A stretch of 64,000 nucleotides of DNA from contig OX637806.1 in the NCBI GenBank assembly GCA_951802425.1, forward strand, positions 1,852,277 to 1,916,276, in the 5' to 3' direction. Origin of the DNA: Clavaria fumosa (taxonomy: Eukaryota > Basidiomycota > Agaricomycetes > Agaricales > Clavariaceae). Below, in pieces: positions 34,711 through 46,953 of this stretch (position 1 is the first letter of the stretch; the number at the start of each line of letters is the position of its first letter). The translations under genes and the position numbers were made by a program. Below the pieces are notes generated by a model. The model was given only the letters and a program-made list of their open reading frames with translations, searched no databases and had not been told where the DNA came from.

Positions 34711-35066
34711 TGCTTACTCTGATACCCTGAAATTCTTATATATTTTTCTACTTATGTACATTTCCTTTCTATATCACTCCACCCCTTCTCTGAAACAAAA
34801 AAAAAATCTGTCTCTCTGTCACTTGTCTCTCTGTCTCCTTGCTCCATTTTGTATGAAACTCAAAAAAAAAATCTTACTTCTTCTTCTCTGAAAAACTCTG
34901 AAACTTTTGTTTTTCTCAAGTCTGACTCTGATTCTTCTTCTTCACTTAGTCCATTTTGCTTTACTTATTTTCCTTTCACTCCACTTACTTTCACTCAAGC
35001 TCAAAGAATAAAAGAAAATTTTATAAGAAGATAAATAAGTATGTAAAATAATTTTAAGTTTAATTT
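34711..35066. repeat. inverted copy of the 18.2-18.5 kb pol/Zn-gene junction
   Basis: The CT-rich sequence with TCTGAAAAACTCTGAAACTTTTGT corresponds, in reverse complement, to the tract between the Zn-cluster gene and pol at 18.2-18.5 kb. It is the intergenic spacer of two related elements. Confidence 0.6.
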
Positions 35067-35694
<628 letters not shown>

Positions 35695-35916
35695 GTTGTG
35701 AAAAAATTTAGAAAGAGTTTTGCCCATGCTAGGGGCTAGTGATGGTGGTAGTGGGTTAAGGAAGAAAAGAAAAAAGGAGTGTGATGCACATGGCCTTTTG
35801 AGCCCCAAAATATTTTCAGACTCTGCTTGACATGCCACGAAACTCCAAGACTAACTCATTATGGGAGACATGTGTTCATGTGGACTTTGGCTAGAGGGTC
35901 TCAGGGGTTTGACCCT

Positions 35917-35929
35917 AAGAGGGGGATAC
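35917..35929 (+). other. candidate polypurine tract of + strand Ty3 element
   Basis: TAAGAGGGGGATAC directly precedes TGTTACAACCCC, the expected layout for a Ty3 3' polypurine tract and LTR start. Confidence 0.6.
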
Positions 35930-36640
35930 TGTTACAACCCCATCTGATCACATAAGCACAATCCCTGCTCTGGACTCCAGACTCCATACCAACTCCAGCC
36001 ATCTCTGATCCACTCCTCTGTAACTCCACACGCTCTGCTCTGCACCTTCCTTGGACTCCATTCCACTGTCCTTCAGACCTTTCATACTTTGTTCTAGAAC
36101 CTTCTCCCCTCATCCCCTCATTCTGTCCACCAATGGGAGGATGCCCATGACCCATGGGAATCATCTTTTGTTGTTGTTTCTTTGTTCCAAGAAAATTGCA
36201 CAGGCACATGTGGTGAAACTCTCCTAGTAAGTTGATATATACTATGTTTGAAGTACTCCTATACTCCTGTCCTTACAGTATAAGATCCTACCTGTATTTC
36301 CCTGTTCTCCAGTTCAAATATTAACATCTCTTGGCTCCAAACATCCCTGAGCTTTCATCCTCATTGTCCTTGACATTCTCCATGTCATCCAACCAACTCT
36401 GAGTAACTCTGGCAGACTCCAACAGAATTTGGAGTTTGACTTCTGTTTTTGATCTTCTTCTTTGGTGTTGTTTCTGTCTGACAAATAGGGACATGTATAT
36501 ATGTGGCAGCACAACACATACATTGAGGCCATAGTCCCATAAGTTTCTGCTTATGCTATCTCTTTTCCATTCATCTGACATTGGACTCTTATCTATATAT
36601 CTCTGCTCTGCTAACTACTCTGCTGCATGACACCAACACT
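35930..36640 (+). mobile_element. probable 3' LTR (family 3), right limit uncertain
   Basis: Begins TGTTACAACCCCATC after a purine tract. It contains CT-rich CTCTGCTCTG repeats and a TATA-like TTGATATATAC (about 36230). The end could be the ..GACACCAACA near 36637, but with no second copy in the window this is not certain. Confidence 0.5.
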
Positions 36641-37015
36641 GACTTAGTACTTGATATTTGTTACTGTTATCATTACCAGTTTGCTGAGGGCTTGCCCTAA
36701 GCCTTTATGATGAAGGCAGATTATCTAATGTAACAAATGTAACAGTATGCATTAAGAAAAAGTGTACTGTATTATATAATTGATTTGTACAGGACTGCTA
36801 ACTGGCATGTAAAAGAACAGCACACTTTCCCACATAAAAGAACAGCTATATCTGCACCATGTCTGTGACTGAATGGGTTCAATACCAAGTGATCTGGGCA
36901 TTTTGTAACCAGATAATTAAATGACATGGGGGTCAACATGTAAAGCAAAATAGGGGAAGGGGAGGGGCTCCAAATGGCTTGTTAGAAGTGGTATCAGTAC
37001 GAACAAAGAACCAAA
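36641..37015. other. 3' flank of left JmjC gene
   Basis: Contains segments also found 3' of the right JmjC gene: ACATGCCAGTTAGCAGTCCTG/TATATAATACAG (compare 49747-49800) and ACATAAAAGAACAG..ATCTGCACCATG (compare 50834-50865). The paralogy therefore includes the 3' non-coding region. Confidence 0.6.
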
Positions 37016-40000
37016 TCAACTTCTCCTTGGCCGCTTCACCACCTCAACATAGACATCATGCATGGCACGATTGAGGGCACGTTTGAGACCTGCAGGGCCT
37101 AGGTTAAAATAAATAAATAATTCAAAGGGAATGGGAAACCAACAATGAAACAACTCACCAACTGACTGGTCTTCATCAGCTGGGGGACATTCACTCAATG
37201 GGACTACAGAGAATTCACCACCTGTCCAGTCAAAAGTTTTGACATCATATGGAATGTCTGAGACACCACTCTTCATGTGATTAGTCAGTGGTGTCAACAG
37301 ATCAGGCCGATGCTTTCTAAAATGCTCCATCATTTTGTTCTGGAAGGCCAACAACTTGAAAGATGGATTGGCCTTTGGGTGCAGTTCCTTGTACTTGCAG
37401 AGTCCCAGAGCCAATTTCAACAGTGTGAGATTGAAGATTATTCCCCTAGGACTCTGATACTTGTCCCCTGTCTTCAGTCGGTATCTCTTGCAGAAGTCAT
37501 CTTGGAAGTTACTCCAGGTCTGGACCAACTTAGCTCTTTGGGCTGCTTCCAGTTCAGGAATCCCTTCTGCAGTATATGCTCGGGGGTCATAGACCACACT
37601 AAGCTCCAATACATTGGCCAGGGTGACAACATCCAACAAACCAGTCATGGTCAGGACATTGAATGAGTGTGCTGAAGTTGTGAGAGACTGGTTTTGTCCT
37701 GGCAAAAAGAAAAAGATGAGACTTGAAAGCAAAGCAAATAGAAACTCACCCTTTAATTCCGTATACTCTACAATGGCCATTGCCAGCATTCGTCGAAGGA
37801 AGATGTCAGCTTCATACTGAAGTGTGTTGGTAATGTTGTAGAGCAACATCCCAGAGTGGATATGTGCCCAGCAGGTGTCACGAATGGTGGTTGTGGTGAA
37901 CATGTGGCGGCCCAGGGTTACTGAGTTCTCAACTGTCACAACTAAGTGAGGTGTGTTTGGTCTCATGAAGCTGAGAGAAAGGATGTGAAAACAAATCTTA
38001 CTAAATGGAGACATGACTCACAAGACTGTCCCAGCCTGGAGAACCACAGCTTCATATTCAAAGCAAGGTGGGACACCACCATCTCTTGTCCACTCAACCC
38101 CATACATAGATGCCATGTCACCATCTTGCCCCTGTGTCATGCAATCCCTTTTCTGTCTGCCAACCACCCAATACTTTGTGCCTGTAATGCTATCCACAAT
38201 TGTCCCAAATCCCTTACCATCAATATGAAATGCAGTTGTTGCATTTTTCATGGCTGCTGTGGCCCATATAAGGTGATCTGTGGGGGGGTTGTCCTGTGTA
38301 AAACCAGGCAGTCCCCTTGTTTGTTGCCATGCCACTCCATGAGAGTACAGGTGACTAGAGTATTATTTTTCAGCTTAGAAAGCAAGCAAGGAATCAGCTA
38401 CATACTGATATGGTAAAGCTTGCCGATATTCAATACCCAGAGGGAGATCCAACACATTGAGGATCCGACCCATCCCAGTAACTTGGCTTTGTGCATAAAA
38501 GTCCACAAGTGTCCCCTGGCTGTGACATAGTCCTTTTCCTGTCATTGGGAGGCTCATATCTGCACTCAATGGTAAGAATCTTGGTTCAAATAAGGAACAA
38601 TCCACTTACCAACCATGTCCACTGTTCTGTGAACATTTGCATACATTTTGAGGGTGTTCAGAGTGAATCCCTCATCATGTAATGGTACTTTGAGCACCAA
38701 GATATGCCGATGGTGGAATATTTGCTGGATCTCCTGTGCTGATAGCCTGTTGAACTCCTCAAAGTTACAGACAAAGATGCTGGAGGGGGGAGGACATTTG
38801 TGATCATATCCCTGCTCCCAAGCAGATATGTGATGATGGGGTGGGTGGCCATCAATGTATCTAGCCTCAATACTCTGTTGGAGCTTTCTTATAATTGGAT
38901 ACTCAATCTCAGTCTTTGTAATGTCCATTAGCATCTAATAATATTTCAAATATAGATGTACTTACTGCATTTTCAGCAGTTTGGAAGTGCACCTCAATGG
39001 GCAGTGCATCACGGCATGGTAGATAAGCTTGGAAGATGATCTCCTCATCAGACAACTATGGATAACTCGATATATCAGAGGTAAAAAGAGCTATTAATGA
39101 ACACACACCTTGACCTCATCATCCACATTGTCCAGAAGGGTGTTGCGTGTATAATGCTAAAAATTGTTAATGTAAAGAGAAAGCAATTCAGAAAAGTACT
39201 TACATCACCCTCCAAGTCAACATATATAGGGTATTGCTTTGTCCCCTTGTGTTTAGCCATTCCTTTTTTCAGATGCTGCTGCTCATTTTTAGACTGGTGG
39301 TGGGTTTGTGGTTTCCTGGACTGTGAAGGCTCCTCAACCTCAACCTCAACCTCCCCCTCCTCTCCACTCTCCTCTTGACTGTCCCCTTGACTCTCCTTTT
39401 CACTCTCCCCTTTGTGATAGACCTCATCTTCACCATCCTCATCCTCCATTTCAGCCTCCCCCTTGCCATCCTCATCATTATCCTCAACTTCCATTTCACT
39501 GTCAAGACCTTGGTCCTGACCTTGTTCTGCTATTGGCAATGAAGGTGATTTCTGAAGAGATGGCTCAGGGGATGAAGATGATGTTGTCAAGGGGGAGTTT
39601 GACATTGAAGTGGGTGATGAGGGTAGAGGGAGTCTCACATCCCTAGCAGCTGGGGTCACTGGAATTGCTGGAGTGGTTGGAGCAGATGAAGTTGCTGGAG
39701 GTGCTGTTATACCCAGAGCTGCTGGAGCTGCTGGAGTCATTGGAGCTGTTGGAGTGACTGGAGTAGCTGGAGGTGTAGTCTCTAGAGCAGCTGGGGTTGC
39801 TGGAGTGATTGGGGCCACTGGTGTTGGAGTGGCTGGTGAATCCTCTGTTGGAGCTATTGGTAATTTGGGACCCAGATTGCTACCCTTAGTTCTCACATGC
39901 AAGGAAGACAAAGTGAGAACATACCAAGCATAAAACATTCCTTTTGTGCACACTCTTCCTGTGACAGTGGGTGAAACATGTCTATATCTCTATTGGAGTG

Positions 40001-41850
40001 TGATTAGCCAATATCCTCCCTGAAAATGCAGACTGACTGTGTCTCCTGTGTCTCTTGTGTCTCCTGAGGCCCTGCCCCTTCTTGGGTCTGCCCATCATCT
40101 TGTGATGGTGGGTGAAAAGTGTCCACATCCCTATTGATGTGTGATTAGCTTGTAAGCTTGTATCCTCCCTGAAATTGCAGACTGACATCTGCTGTGTCTC
40201 TTCTTCCTGGGTCTGCTGCTCATTCTGTGGTGGTGGGGAAGAAATGTCCATGTCTCTATAGAAGAGTGATTAAATGGCATCCTCCCTGAGAATGCCAACT
40301 CACTGTGTCTCCTGTGCCTCTTGTGCTTCCTGAGGTGCTGCCCCTGTATTCTCATGCATCTCCCCTTCATTAGGAAGAAGTGCAGGTTGAATTTGGGGGA
40401 ATAATACATCTGGTATATCACCTGAACCAAAGAAGTGAGTAGATGAACTCTGGATAAATGTGGAACATGCTCACGTGTAACAAACCAATCCTGTAATTGT
40501 GGTATGTTGCCTTTGCACTCAAGTGCTGCTCCCATCTCATGAAGTTCAATAACTTCAGCCTTGTACTCCATCCCACATGATGATCTTAGTAATGCCTTCC
40601 ACATCATTTTCTCTATAGCCAGTAGTGAACTTGGCTTTCCACCAAGTGACTGTCCCAACTGGGCCAATGAATCATAAAGATTAACCCATAAAAGGATAAT
40701 AAAAAGCTTAACTCACCAAAAAGAGCTGCTCTTTATTGATGGACTGTGAGGCACTATTCCGTGGCACTAAGAGGATGAGAGGGGAGATCGCCAGGGCAAG
40801 TTGTGTGTATTGGATTATGTTTCTTATCACTGCTGCATTGGTAAGACCAGCAGGCAGTGCAACTTGGTGATCTGCAGCCTGCCTGGTTTTCATTGTCAGC
40901 AGAAATTCAAGAATATTAAAAACTAAATGCACATATGAAGGCTGTGGAGTAGGTCACTTTGTGGACCCTGGCTCTTGAGGTATGACTTGACATTGAATTA
41001 GTTATGATCTGTGATATCCAAAGTAACACTCACTGGTCTAAATGCACTGACTGCAAAGGCTACAGAATGCCACTGTTCTAAAACATCATGTGTGGAGCGG
41101 TGAATAGCATGCTGGGATGCCTTGAGCAGGTTTGAAATCGTGGCCTTGAACCTGCGAGGCTCCTCAGCATCCCCCACATCCCCCACATCCACATCCCACA
41201 CATCCAGGTCCTGGACTGTTGAAGTGCTTGCCTCTAGCACAGGAAGAGCAGGCAGGGCAGATATGAGAGGAGGGGCAGGAAGGGCAATATTATGTGGTGA
41301 ATGTACAAGGTGCTGTATAGCCCTGTTGGCAGTTGATGGGACAATTGAAGTCCATTTCTCAAGATTTTTGAGGATTCTCTCCAGAGTGGGTGAGAGAGTT
41401 GGAGGGTGAGAGCGGGGGGTGGGATGGAGAGCAGGATGTGGAGGCCAGTCTTGGACCCACAAGAGGACATCAAGGAGTTGGTACATAAGAATAATTTTAC
41501 CAAAGTAGGCCTGTTCTAATGGTATGGGTGTGTGGCTGATTTGGCTAGGGATCAAAATGGCAAGGACATAGGCATTTGCTTTGTCAACTGCCAGGGGTTC
41601 ATTTTCAACTGTATCTATTTCTTGTGCAAGCATCTACAGACTATCAAGGACAGTAACTGTGCTGGTAAACCTGAACACTCACCTTGATGAGATTGTGTGC
41701 AGGAGAAGGAAGTACAGTTGGGCAGTGGCTTTCTACCCATGCAAGGAGAGGTCCTGGTTCATGAATGCACCCATTTCGCCATGGGTAAGACTTTAGGACA
41801 GAAGAATTGATTCGAATATCACGGAGGCAGTGGAATTGGGTTTGAGACAT
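37016..41850 (-). CDS. JmjC-type Fe(II)/2-oxoglutarate dioxygenase-like protein, left paralog
   Basis: Multi-exon, minus strand, starting at 41850 (MSQTQFHCLRDIRINSSVLK). The N-terminal helical part (41850-40440) is unrecognised. A series of short PQE/TQE-rich repeat exons follows (about 40350-39980), then a Pro/Thr/Ala-rich and acidic linker (39850-39290), and then the catalytic region. AFHIDGKGFG (about 38210) supplies H-x-D, TGTKYWVV a candidate cosubstrate Lys, and RPNTPHLVVT (about 37955) the distal His of a JmjC double-stranded beta-helix. The C-terminal helical domain ends at 37016. Introns of about 50 nt (for example after ..NLIK and ..FRP) join the frames. JmjC proteins demethylate histones or hydroxylate proteins or nucleic-acid-linked targets; the substrate here is unknown. 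All metal ligands are present. Confidence 0.7.
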
Positions 41851-42933
41851 GACAGTATGTATGAGAGTGCTGGGAGTGTGTTATCAAGATTGGACCAAAT
41901 GATGATAAACATGAACATTGTTCATGTACTTACCTGACCTGCTCAAATAGAGTAGCTTTGTATTTGTTTAGGCCTCAAATATATTTGAGGCCTAAACAAA
42001 TACAAAGCTACTCACCTGACCTGCTCAATATATCTAAAGCCTAAACAAATACAAAGCTACTCACCTGACCTGCTCAATATATTGAAAGCCTAAACAAATA
42101 CAAAGCCACTCACCTGACCTCATAACTGGCTCAAATATATTTGAGGCCTAAACAGATACAAAGCTACTCACCTGACCTCATGACTGGCTCAAATATATTT
42201 GAGGCCTAAACAGATACAAAGCTACTCACCTGACCTCATGACTGGCTCAAATATATTTGAGGCCTAAACAAATACAAAGCTACTCACCTGACCTCATGAC
42301 TGGCTCAAATATATTTGAGGCCTAAACAAATACAAAGCTACTCACCTGACCTGCTCAATATATCTAAAGCCTAAACAGATACAAAGCTACTCACCTGACC
42401 TGCTCAATATATTGAAAGCCTAAACAAATACAAAGCCACTCACCTGACCTCATAACTGGCTCAAATATATTTGAGGCCTAAACAGATACAAAGCTACTCA
42501 CCTGACCTCATGACTGGCTCAAATATATTTGAGGCCTAAACAAATACAAAGCTACTCACCTGACCTGCTCAACATATTTAAGGCCTAAACAAATACAAAG
42601 CTACTCACCTGACCTGCTCAAATATATTTGAGGCCTAAACAAATACAAAGCTACTCACCTGACCTGCTCAACATATTTAAGGCCTAAACAAATACAAAGC
42701 TACTCACCTGACCTGCTCAAATATATTTGAGGCCTAAACAAATACAAAGCTACTCACCTGACCTGCTCAACATATTTAAGGCCTAAACAAATACAAAGCT
42801 ACTCACCTGACCTCATGACTGGCTCAAATATATTTGAGGCCTAAACAAACACAAAGCTACTCACCTGACCTGCTCAATATATTTAAAGCCTAAACAAATA
42901 CAAAGCCACTCACCTGACCACATCAGTGTCTCA
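40000..42933. repeat. left arm of large inverted repeat
   Basis: Mirrors 43364-46953. In the gene part, paired coordinates sum to 86953, with only about two or three substitutions over ~1.9 kb (for example near 41311 and 41380). Identity stops abruptly at about 40000/46953, inside the repeated-exon region. The left arm is shorter because its satellite array has fewer units. Confidence 0.95.
41945..42925 (-). repeat. satellite array, left (49/58-bp units)
   Basis: About 18 units built from TCAAATATATTTGAGGCC, TAAACAAATACAAAGCTACT, CACCTGACC and an optional TCATGACTGGC. On the minus strand every unit holds CAGGTGAGT, a consensus 5' splice site. The outer end (about 41951-42015) is a perfect hairpin formed by two inverted units. 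Confidence 0.95.
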
Positions 42934-43363
42934 GACAAAGGGGGCAAGGATTGGGTCAAATATAGAAATGGCTGGAAGGATCACATGGTTGTTGATAATT
43001 GTTAAATACTGTACTACTTGTTGTTGAAGTTCCAACTCATACCCCACCTTTCCCTGTTATAAAGTCTGCATGTGTGCCCTTCATTTATGTGTGTTCTGTC
43101 ACATTTCATTTTTGGTATCAGCCTTCCCTGCCAACTTGAAGGCAGACCCCAGCAGAACATGCTTATTGGGTTGACAAAGAGACCAGCAAATGGATGGCAA
43201 ACAAATGAAGTCATTCAGCACCTGTGCACATTGATAGGACCAGCAGTAACAGGACAAGTCTTCATTTCTGTCTTCTCAAGTCCTATTCTCTTCAGTGGCA
43301 ACAAGAGTCTGCACTGAACATGCATAAAAAGGTAATTTTTTAATTGTAAATAAATGACTGGGA
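42934..43363. other. spacer at centre of inverted repeat
   Basis: About 430 bp of unique sequence with no supported gene. A 66-codon minus frame and an 81-codon plus frame overlap, and neither has a motif. Confidence 0.6.
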
Positions 43364-46300
43364 GACACTGATGAGGTCAGGTGAGTGGCTTTGTATTTGT
43401 TTAGGCTTTAAATATATTGAGCAGGTCAGGTGAGTAGCTTTGTATTTGTTTAGGCCTCAAATATATTTGAGCCAGTCATGAGGTCAGGTGAGTAGCTTTG
43501 TATTTGTTTAGGCCTTAAATATGTTGAGCAGGTCAGGTGAGTAGCTTTGTATTTGTTTAGGCCTCAAATATATTTGAGCCAGTCATGAGGTCAGGTGAGT
43601 AGCTTTGTATCTGTTTAGGCCTCAAATATATTTGAGCCAGTTATGAGGTCAGGTGAGTGGCTTTGTATTTGTTTAGGCTTTCAATATATTGAGCAGGTCA
43701 GGTGAGTAGCTTTGTATCTGTTTAGGCTTTAGATATATTGAGCAGGTCAGGTGAGTAGCTTTGTATTTGTTTAGGCCTCAAATATATTTGAGCCAGTCAT
43801 GAGGTCAGGTGAGTAGCTTTGTATTTGTTTAGGCCTTAAATATGTTGAGCAGGTCAGGTGAGTAGCTTTGTATTTGTTTAGGCCTCAAATATATTTGAGC
43901 CAGTCATGAGGTCAGGTGAGTAGCTTTGTATCTGTTTAGGCCTCAAATATATTTGAGCCAGTTATGAGGTCAGGTGAGTGGCTTTGTATTTGTTTAGGCT
44001 TTCAATATATTGAGCAGGTCAGGTGAGTAGCTTTGTATCTGTTTAGGCTTTAGATATATTGAGCAGGTCAGGTGAGTAGCTTTGTATTTGTTTAGGCCTC
44101 AAATATATTTGAGCCAGTCATGAGGTCAGGTGAGTAGCTTTGTATTTGTTTAGGCCTCAAATATATTTGAGCCAGTCATGAGGTCAGGTGAGTAGCTTTG
44201 TATTTGTTTAGGCCTTAAATATGTTGAGCAGGTCAGGTGAGTAGCTTTGTATTTGTTTAGGCCTCAAATATATTTGAGCAGGTCAGGTGAGTAGCTTTGT
44301 ATTTGTTTAGGCCTTAAATATGTTGAGCAGGTCAGGTGAGTAGCTTTGTATTTGTTTAGGCCTCAAATATATTTGAGCCAGTCATGAGGTCAGGTGAGTA
44401 GCTTTGTATCTGTTTAGGCCTCAAATATATTTGAGCCAGTTATGAGGTCAGGTGAGTGGCTTTGTATTTGTTTAGGCTTTCAATATATTGAGCAGGTCAG
44501 GTGAGTAGCTTTGTATCTGTTTAGGCTTTAGATATATTGAGCAGGTCAGGTGAGTAGCTTTGTATTTGTTTAGGCCTCAAATATATTTGAGCCAGTCATG
44601 AGGTCAGGTGAGTAGCTTTGTATTTGTTTAGGCCTCAAATATATTTGAGCCAGTCATGAGGTCAGGTGAGTAGCTTTGTATTTGTTTAGGCCTCAAATAT
44701 ATTTGAGCCAGTCATGAGGTCAGGTGAGTAGCTTTGTATCTGTTTAGGCCTCAAATATATTTGAGCCAGTCATGAGGTCAGGTGAGTAGCTTTGTATCTG
44801 TTTAGGCCTCAAATATATTTGAGCCAGTTATGAGGTCAGGTGAGTGGCTTTGTATTTGTTTAGGCTTTCAATATATTGAGCAGGTCAGGTGAGTAGCTTT
44901 GTATTTGTTTAGGCTTTAGATATATTGAGCAGGTCAGGTGAGTAGCTTTGTATTTGTTTAGGCCTCAAATATATTTGAGGCCTAAACAAATACAAAGCTA
45001 CTCTATTTGAGCAGGTCAGGTAAGTACATGAACAATGTTCATGTTTATCATCATTTGGTCCAATCTTGATAACACACTCCCAGCACTCTCATACATACTG
45101 TCATGTCTCAAACCCAATTCCACTGCCTCCGTGATATTCGAATCAATTCTTCTGTCCTAAAGTCTTACCCATGGCGAAATGGGTGCATTCATGAACCAGG
45201 ACCTCTCCTTGCATGGGTAGAAAGCCACTGCCCAACTGTACTTCCTTCTCCTGCACACAATCTCATCAAGGTGAGTGTTCAGGTTTACCAGCACAGTTAC
45301 TGTCCTTGATAGTCTGTAGATGCTTGCACAAGAAATAGATACAGTTGAAAATGAACCCCTGGCAGTTGACAAAGCAAATGCCTATGTCCTTGCCATTTTG
45401 ATCCCTAGCCAAATCAGCCACACACCCATACCATTAGAACAGGCCTACTTTGGTAAAATTATTCTTATGTACCAACTCCTTGATGTCCTCTTGTGGGTCC
45501 AAGACTGGCCTCCACATCCTGCTCTCCATCCCACCCCCCGCTCTCACCCTCCAACTCTCTCACCCACTCTGGAGAGAATCCTCAAAAATCTTGAGAAATG
45601 GACTTCAATTGTTCCATCAACTGCCAACAGGGCTATACAGCACCCTGTACATTCACCACATAATATTGCCCTTCCTGCCCCTCCTCTCATATCTGCCCTG
45701 CCTGCTCTTCCTGTGCTAGAGGCAAGCACTTCAACAGTCCAGGACCTGGATGTGTGGGATGTGGATGTGGGGGATGTGGGGGATGCTGAGGAGCCTCGCA
45801 GGTTCAAGGCCACGATTTCAAACCTGCTCAAGGCATCCCAGCATGCTATTCACCGCTCCACACATGATGTTTTAGAACAGTGGCATTCTGTAGCCTTTGC
45901 AGTCAGTGCATTTAGACCAGTGAGTGTTACTTTGGATATCACAGATCATAACTAATTCAATGTCAAGTCATACCTCAAGAGCCAGGGTCCACAAAGTGAC
46001 CTACTCCACAGCCTTCATATGTGCATTTAGTTTTTAATATTCTTGAATTTCTGCTGACAATGAAAACCAGGCAGGCTGCAGATCACCAAGTTGCACTGCC
46101 TGCTGGTCTTACCAATGCAGCAGTGATAAGAAACATAATCCAATACACACAACTTGCCCTGGCGATCTCCCCTCTCATCCTCTTAGTGCCACGGAATAGT
46201 GCCTCTCAGTCCATCAATAAAGAGCAGCTCTTTTTGGTGAGTTAAGCTTTTTATTATCCTTTTATGGGTTAATCTTTATGATTCATTGGCCCAGTTGGGA

Positions 46301-46953
46301 CAGTCACTTGGTGGAAAGCCAAGTTCACTACTGGCTATAGAGAAAATGATGTGGAAGGCATTACTAAGATCATCATGTGGGATGGAGTACAAGGCTGAAG
46401 TTATTGAACTTCATGAGATGGGAGCAGCACTTGAGTGCAAAGGCAACATACCACAATTACAGGATTGGTTTGTTACACGTGAGCATGTTCCACATTTATC
46501 CAGAGTTCATCTACTCACTTCTTTGGTTCAGGTGATATACCAGATGTATTATTCCCCCAAATTCAACCTGCACTTCTTCCTAATGAAGGGGAGATGCATG
46601 AGAATACAGGGGCAGCACCTCAGGAAGCACAAGAGGCACAGGAGACACAGTGAGTTGGCATTCTCAGGGAGGATGCCATTTAATCACTCTTCTATAGAGA
46701 CATGGACATTTCTTCCCCACCACCACAGAATGAGCAGCAGACCCAGGAAGAAGAGACACAGCAGATGTCAGTCTGCAATTTCAGGGAGGATACAAGCTTA
46801 CAAGCTAATCACACATCAATAGGGATGTGGACACTTTTCACCCACCATCACAAGATGATGGGCAGACCCAAGAAGGGGCAGGGCCTCAGGAGACACAAGA
46901 GACACAGGAGACACAGTCAGTCTGCATTTTCAGGGAGGATATTGGCTAATCAC
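43364..46953. repeat. right arm of large inverted repeat
   Basis: Reverse complement of 40000-42933 apart from additional satellite units. It covers the upstream region and first half of the right JmjC gene. Confidence 0.95.
43375..45003 (+). repeat. satellite array, right (49/58-bp units)
   Basis: About 30 units of AGGTCAGGTGAGTAGCTTTG, then TATTTGTTTAGGC and an (A/T)-rich palindrome AAATATATTT. Each has a CAG|GTGAGT match in the sense direction of the downstream gene. The last unit, before 45025, has CAGGTAAGT. The outer end (about 44938-45003) is a perfect unit-on-unit hairpin. Confidence 0.95.

Noticed and set aside
42934..43363. A gene in the spacer of the large inverted repeat
   Set aside because: Two short overlapping frames on opposite strands, no splice partners and no motifs.
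41945..45003. CRISPR-like array
   Set aside because: Regular spacing, but the whole unit is conserved with no unique spacers, and the genome is clearly eukaryotic. It is a satellite.
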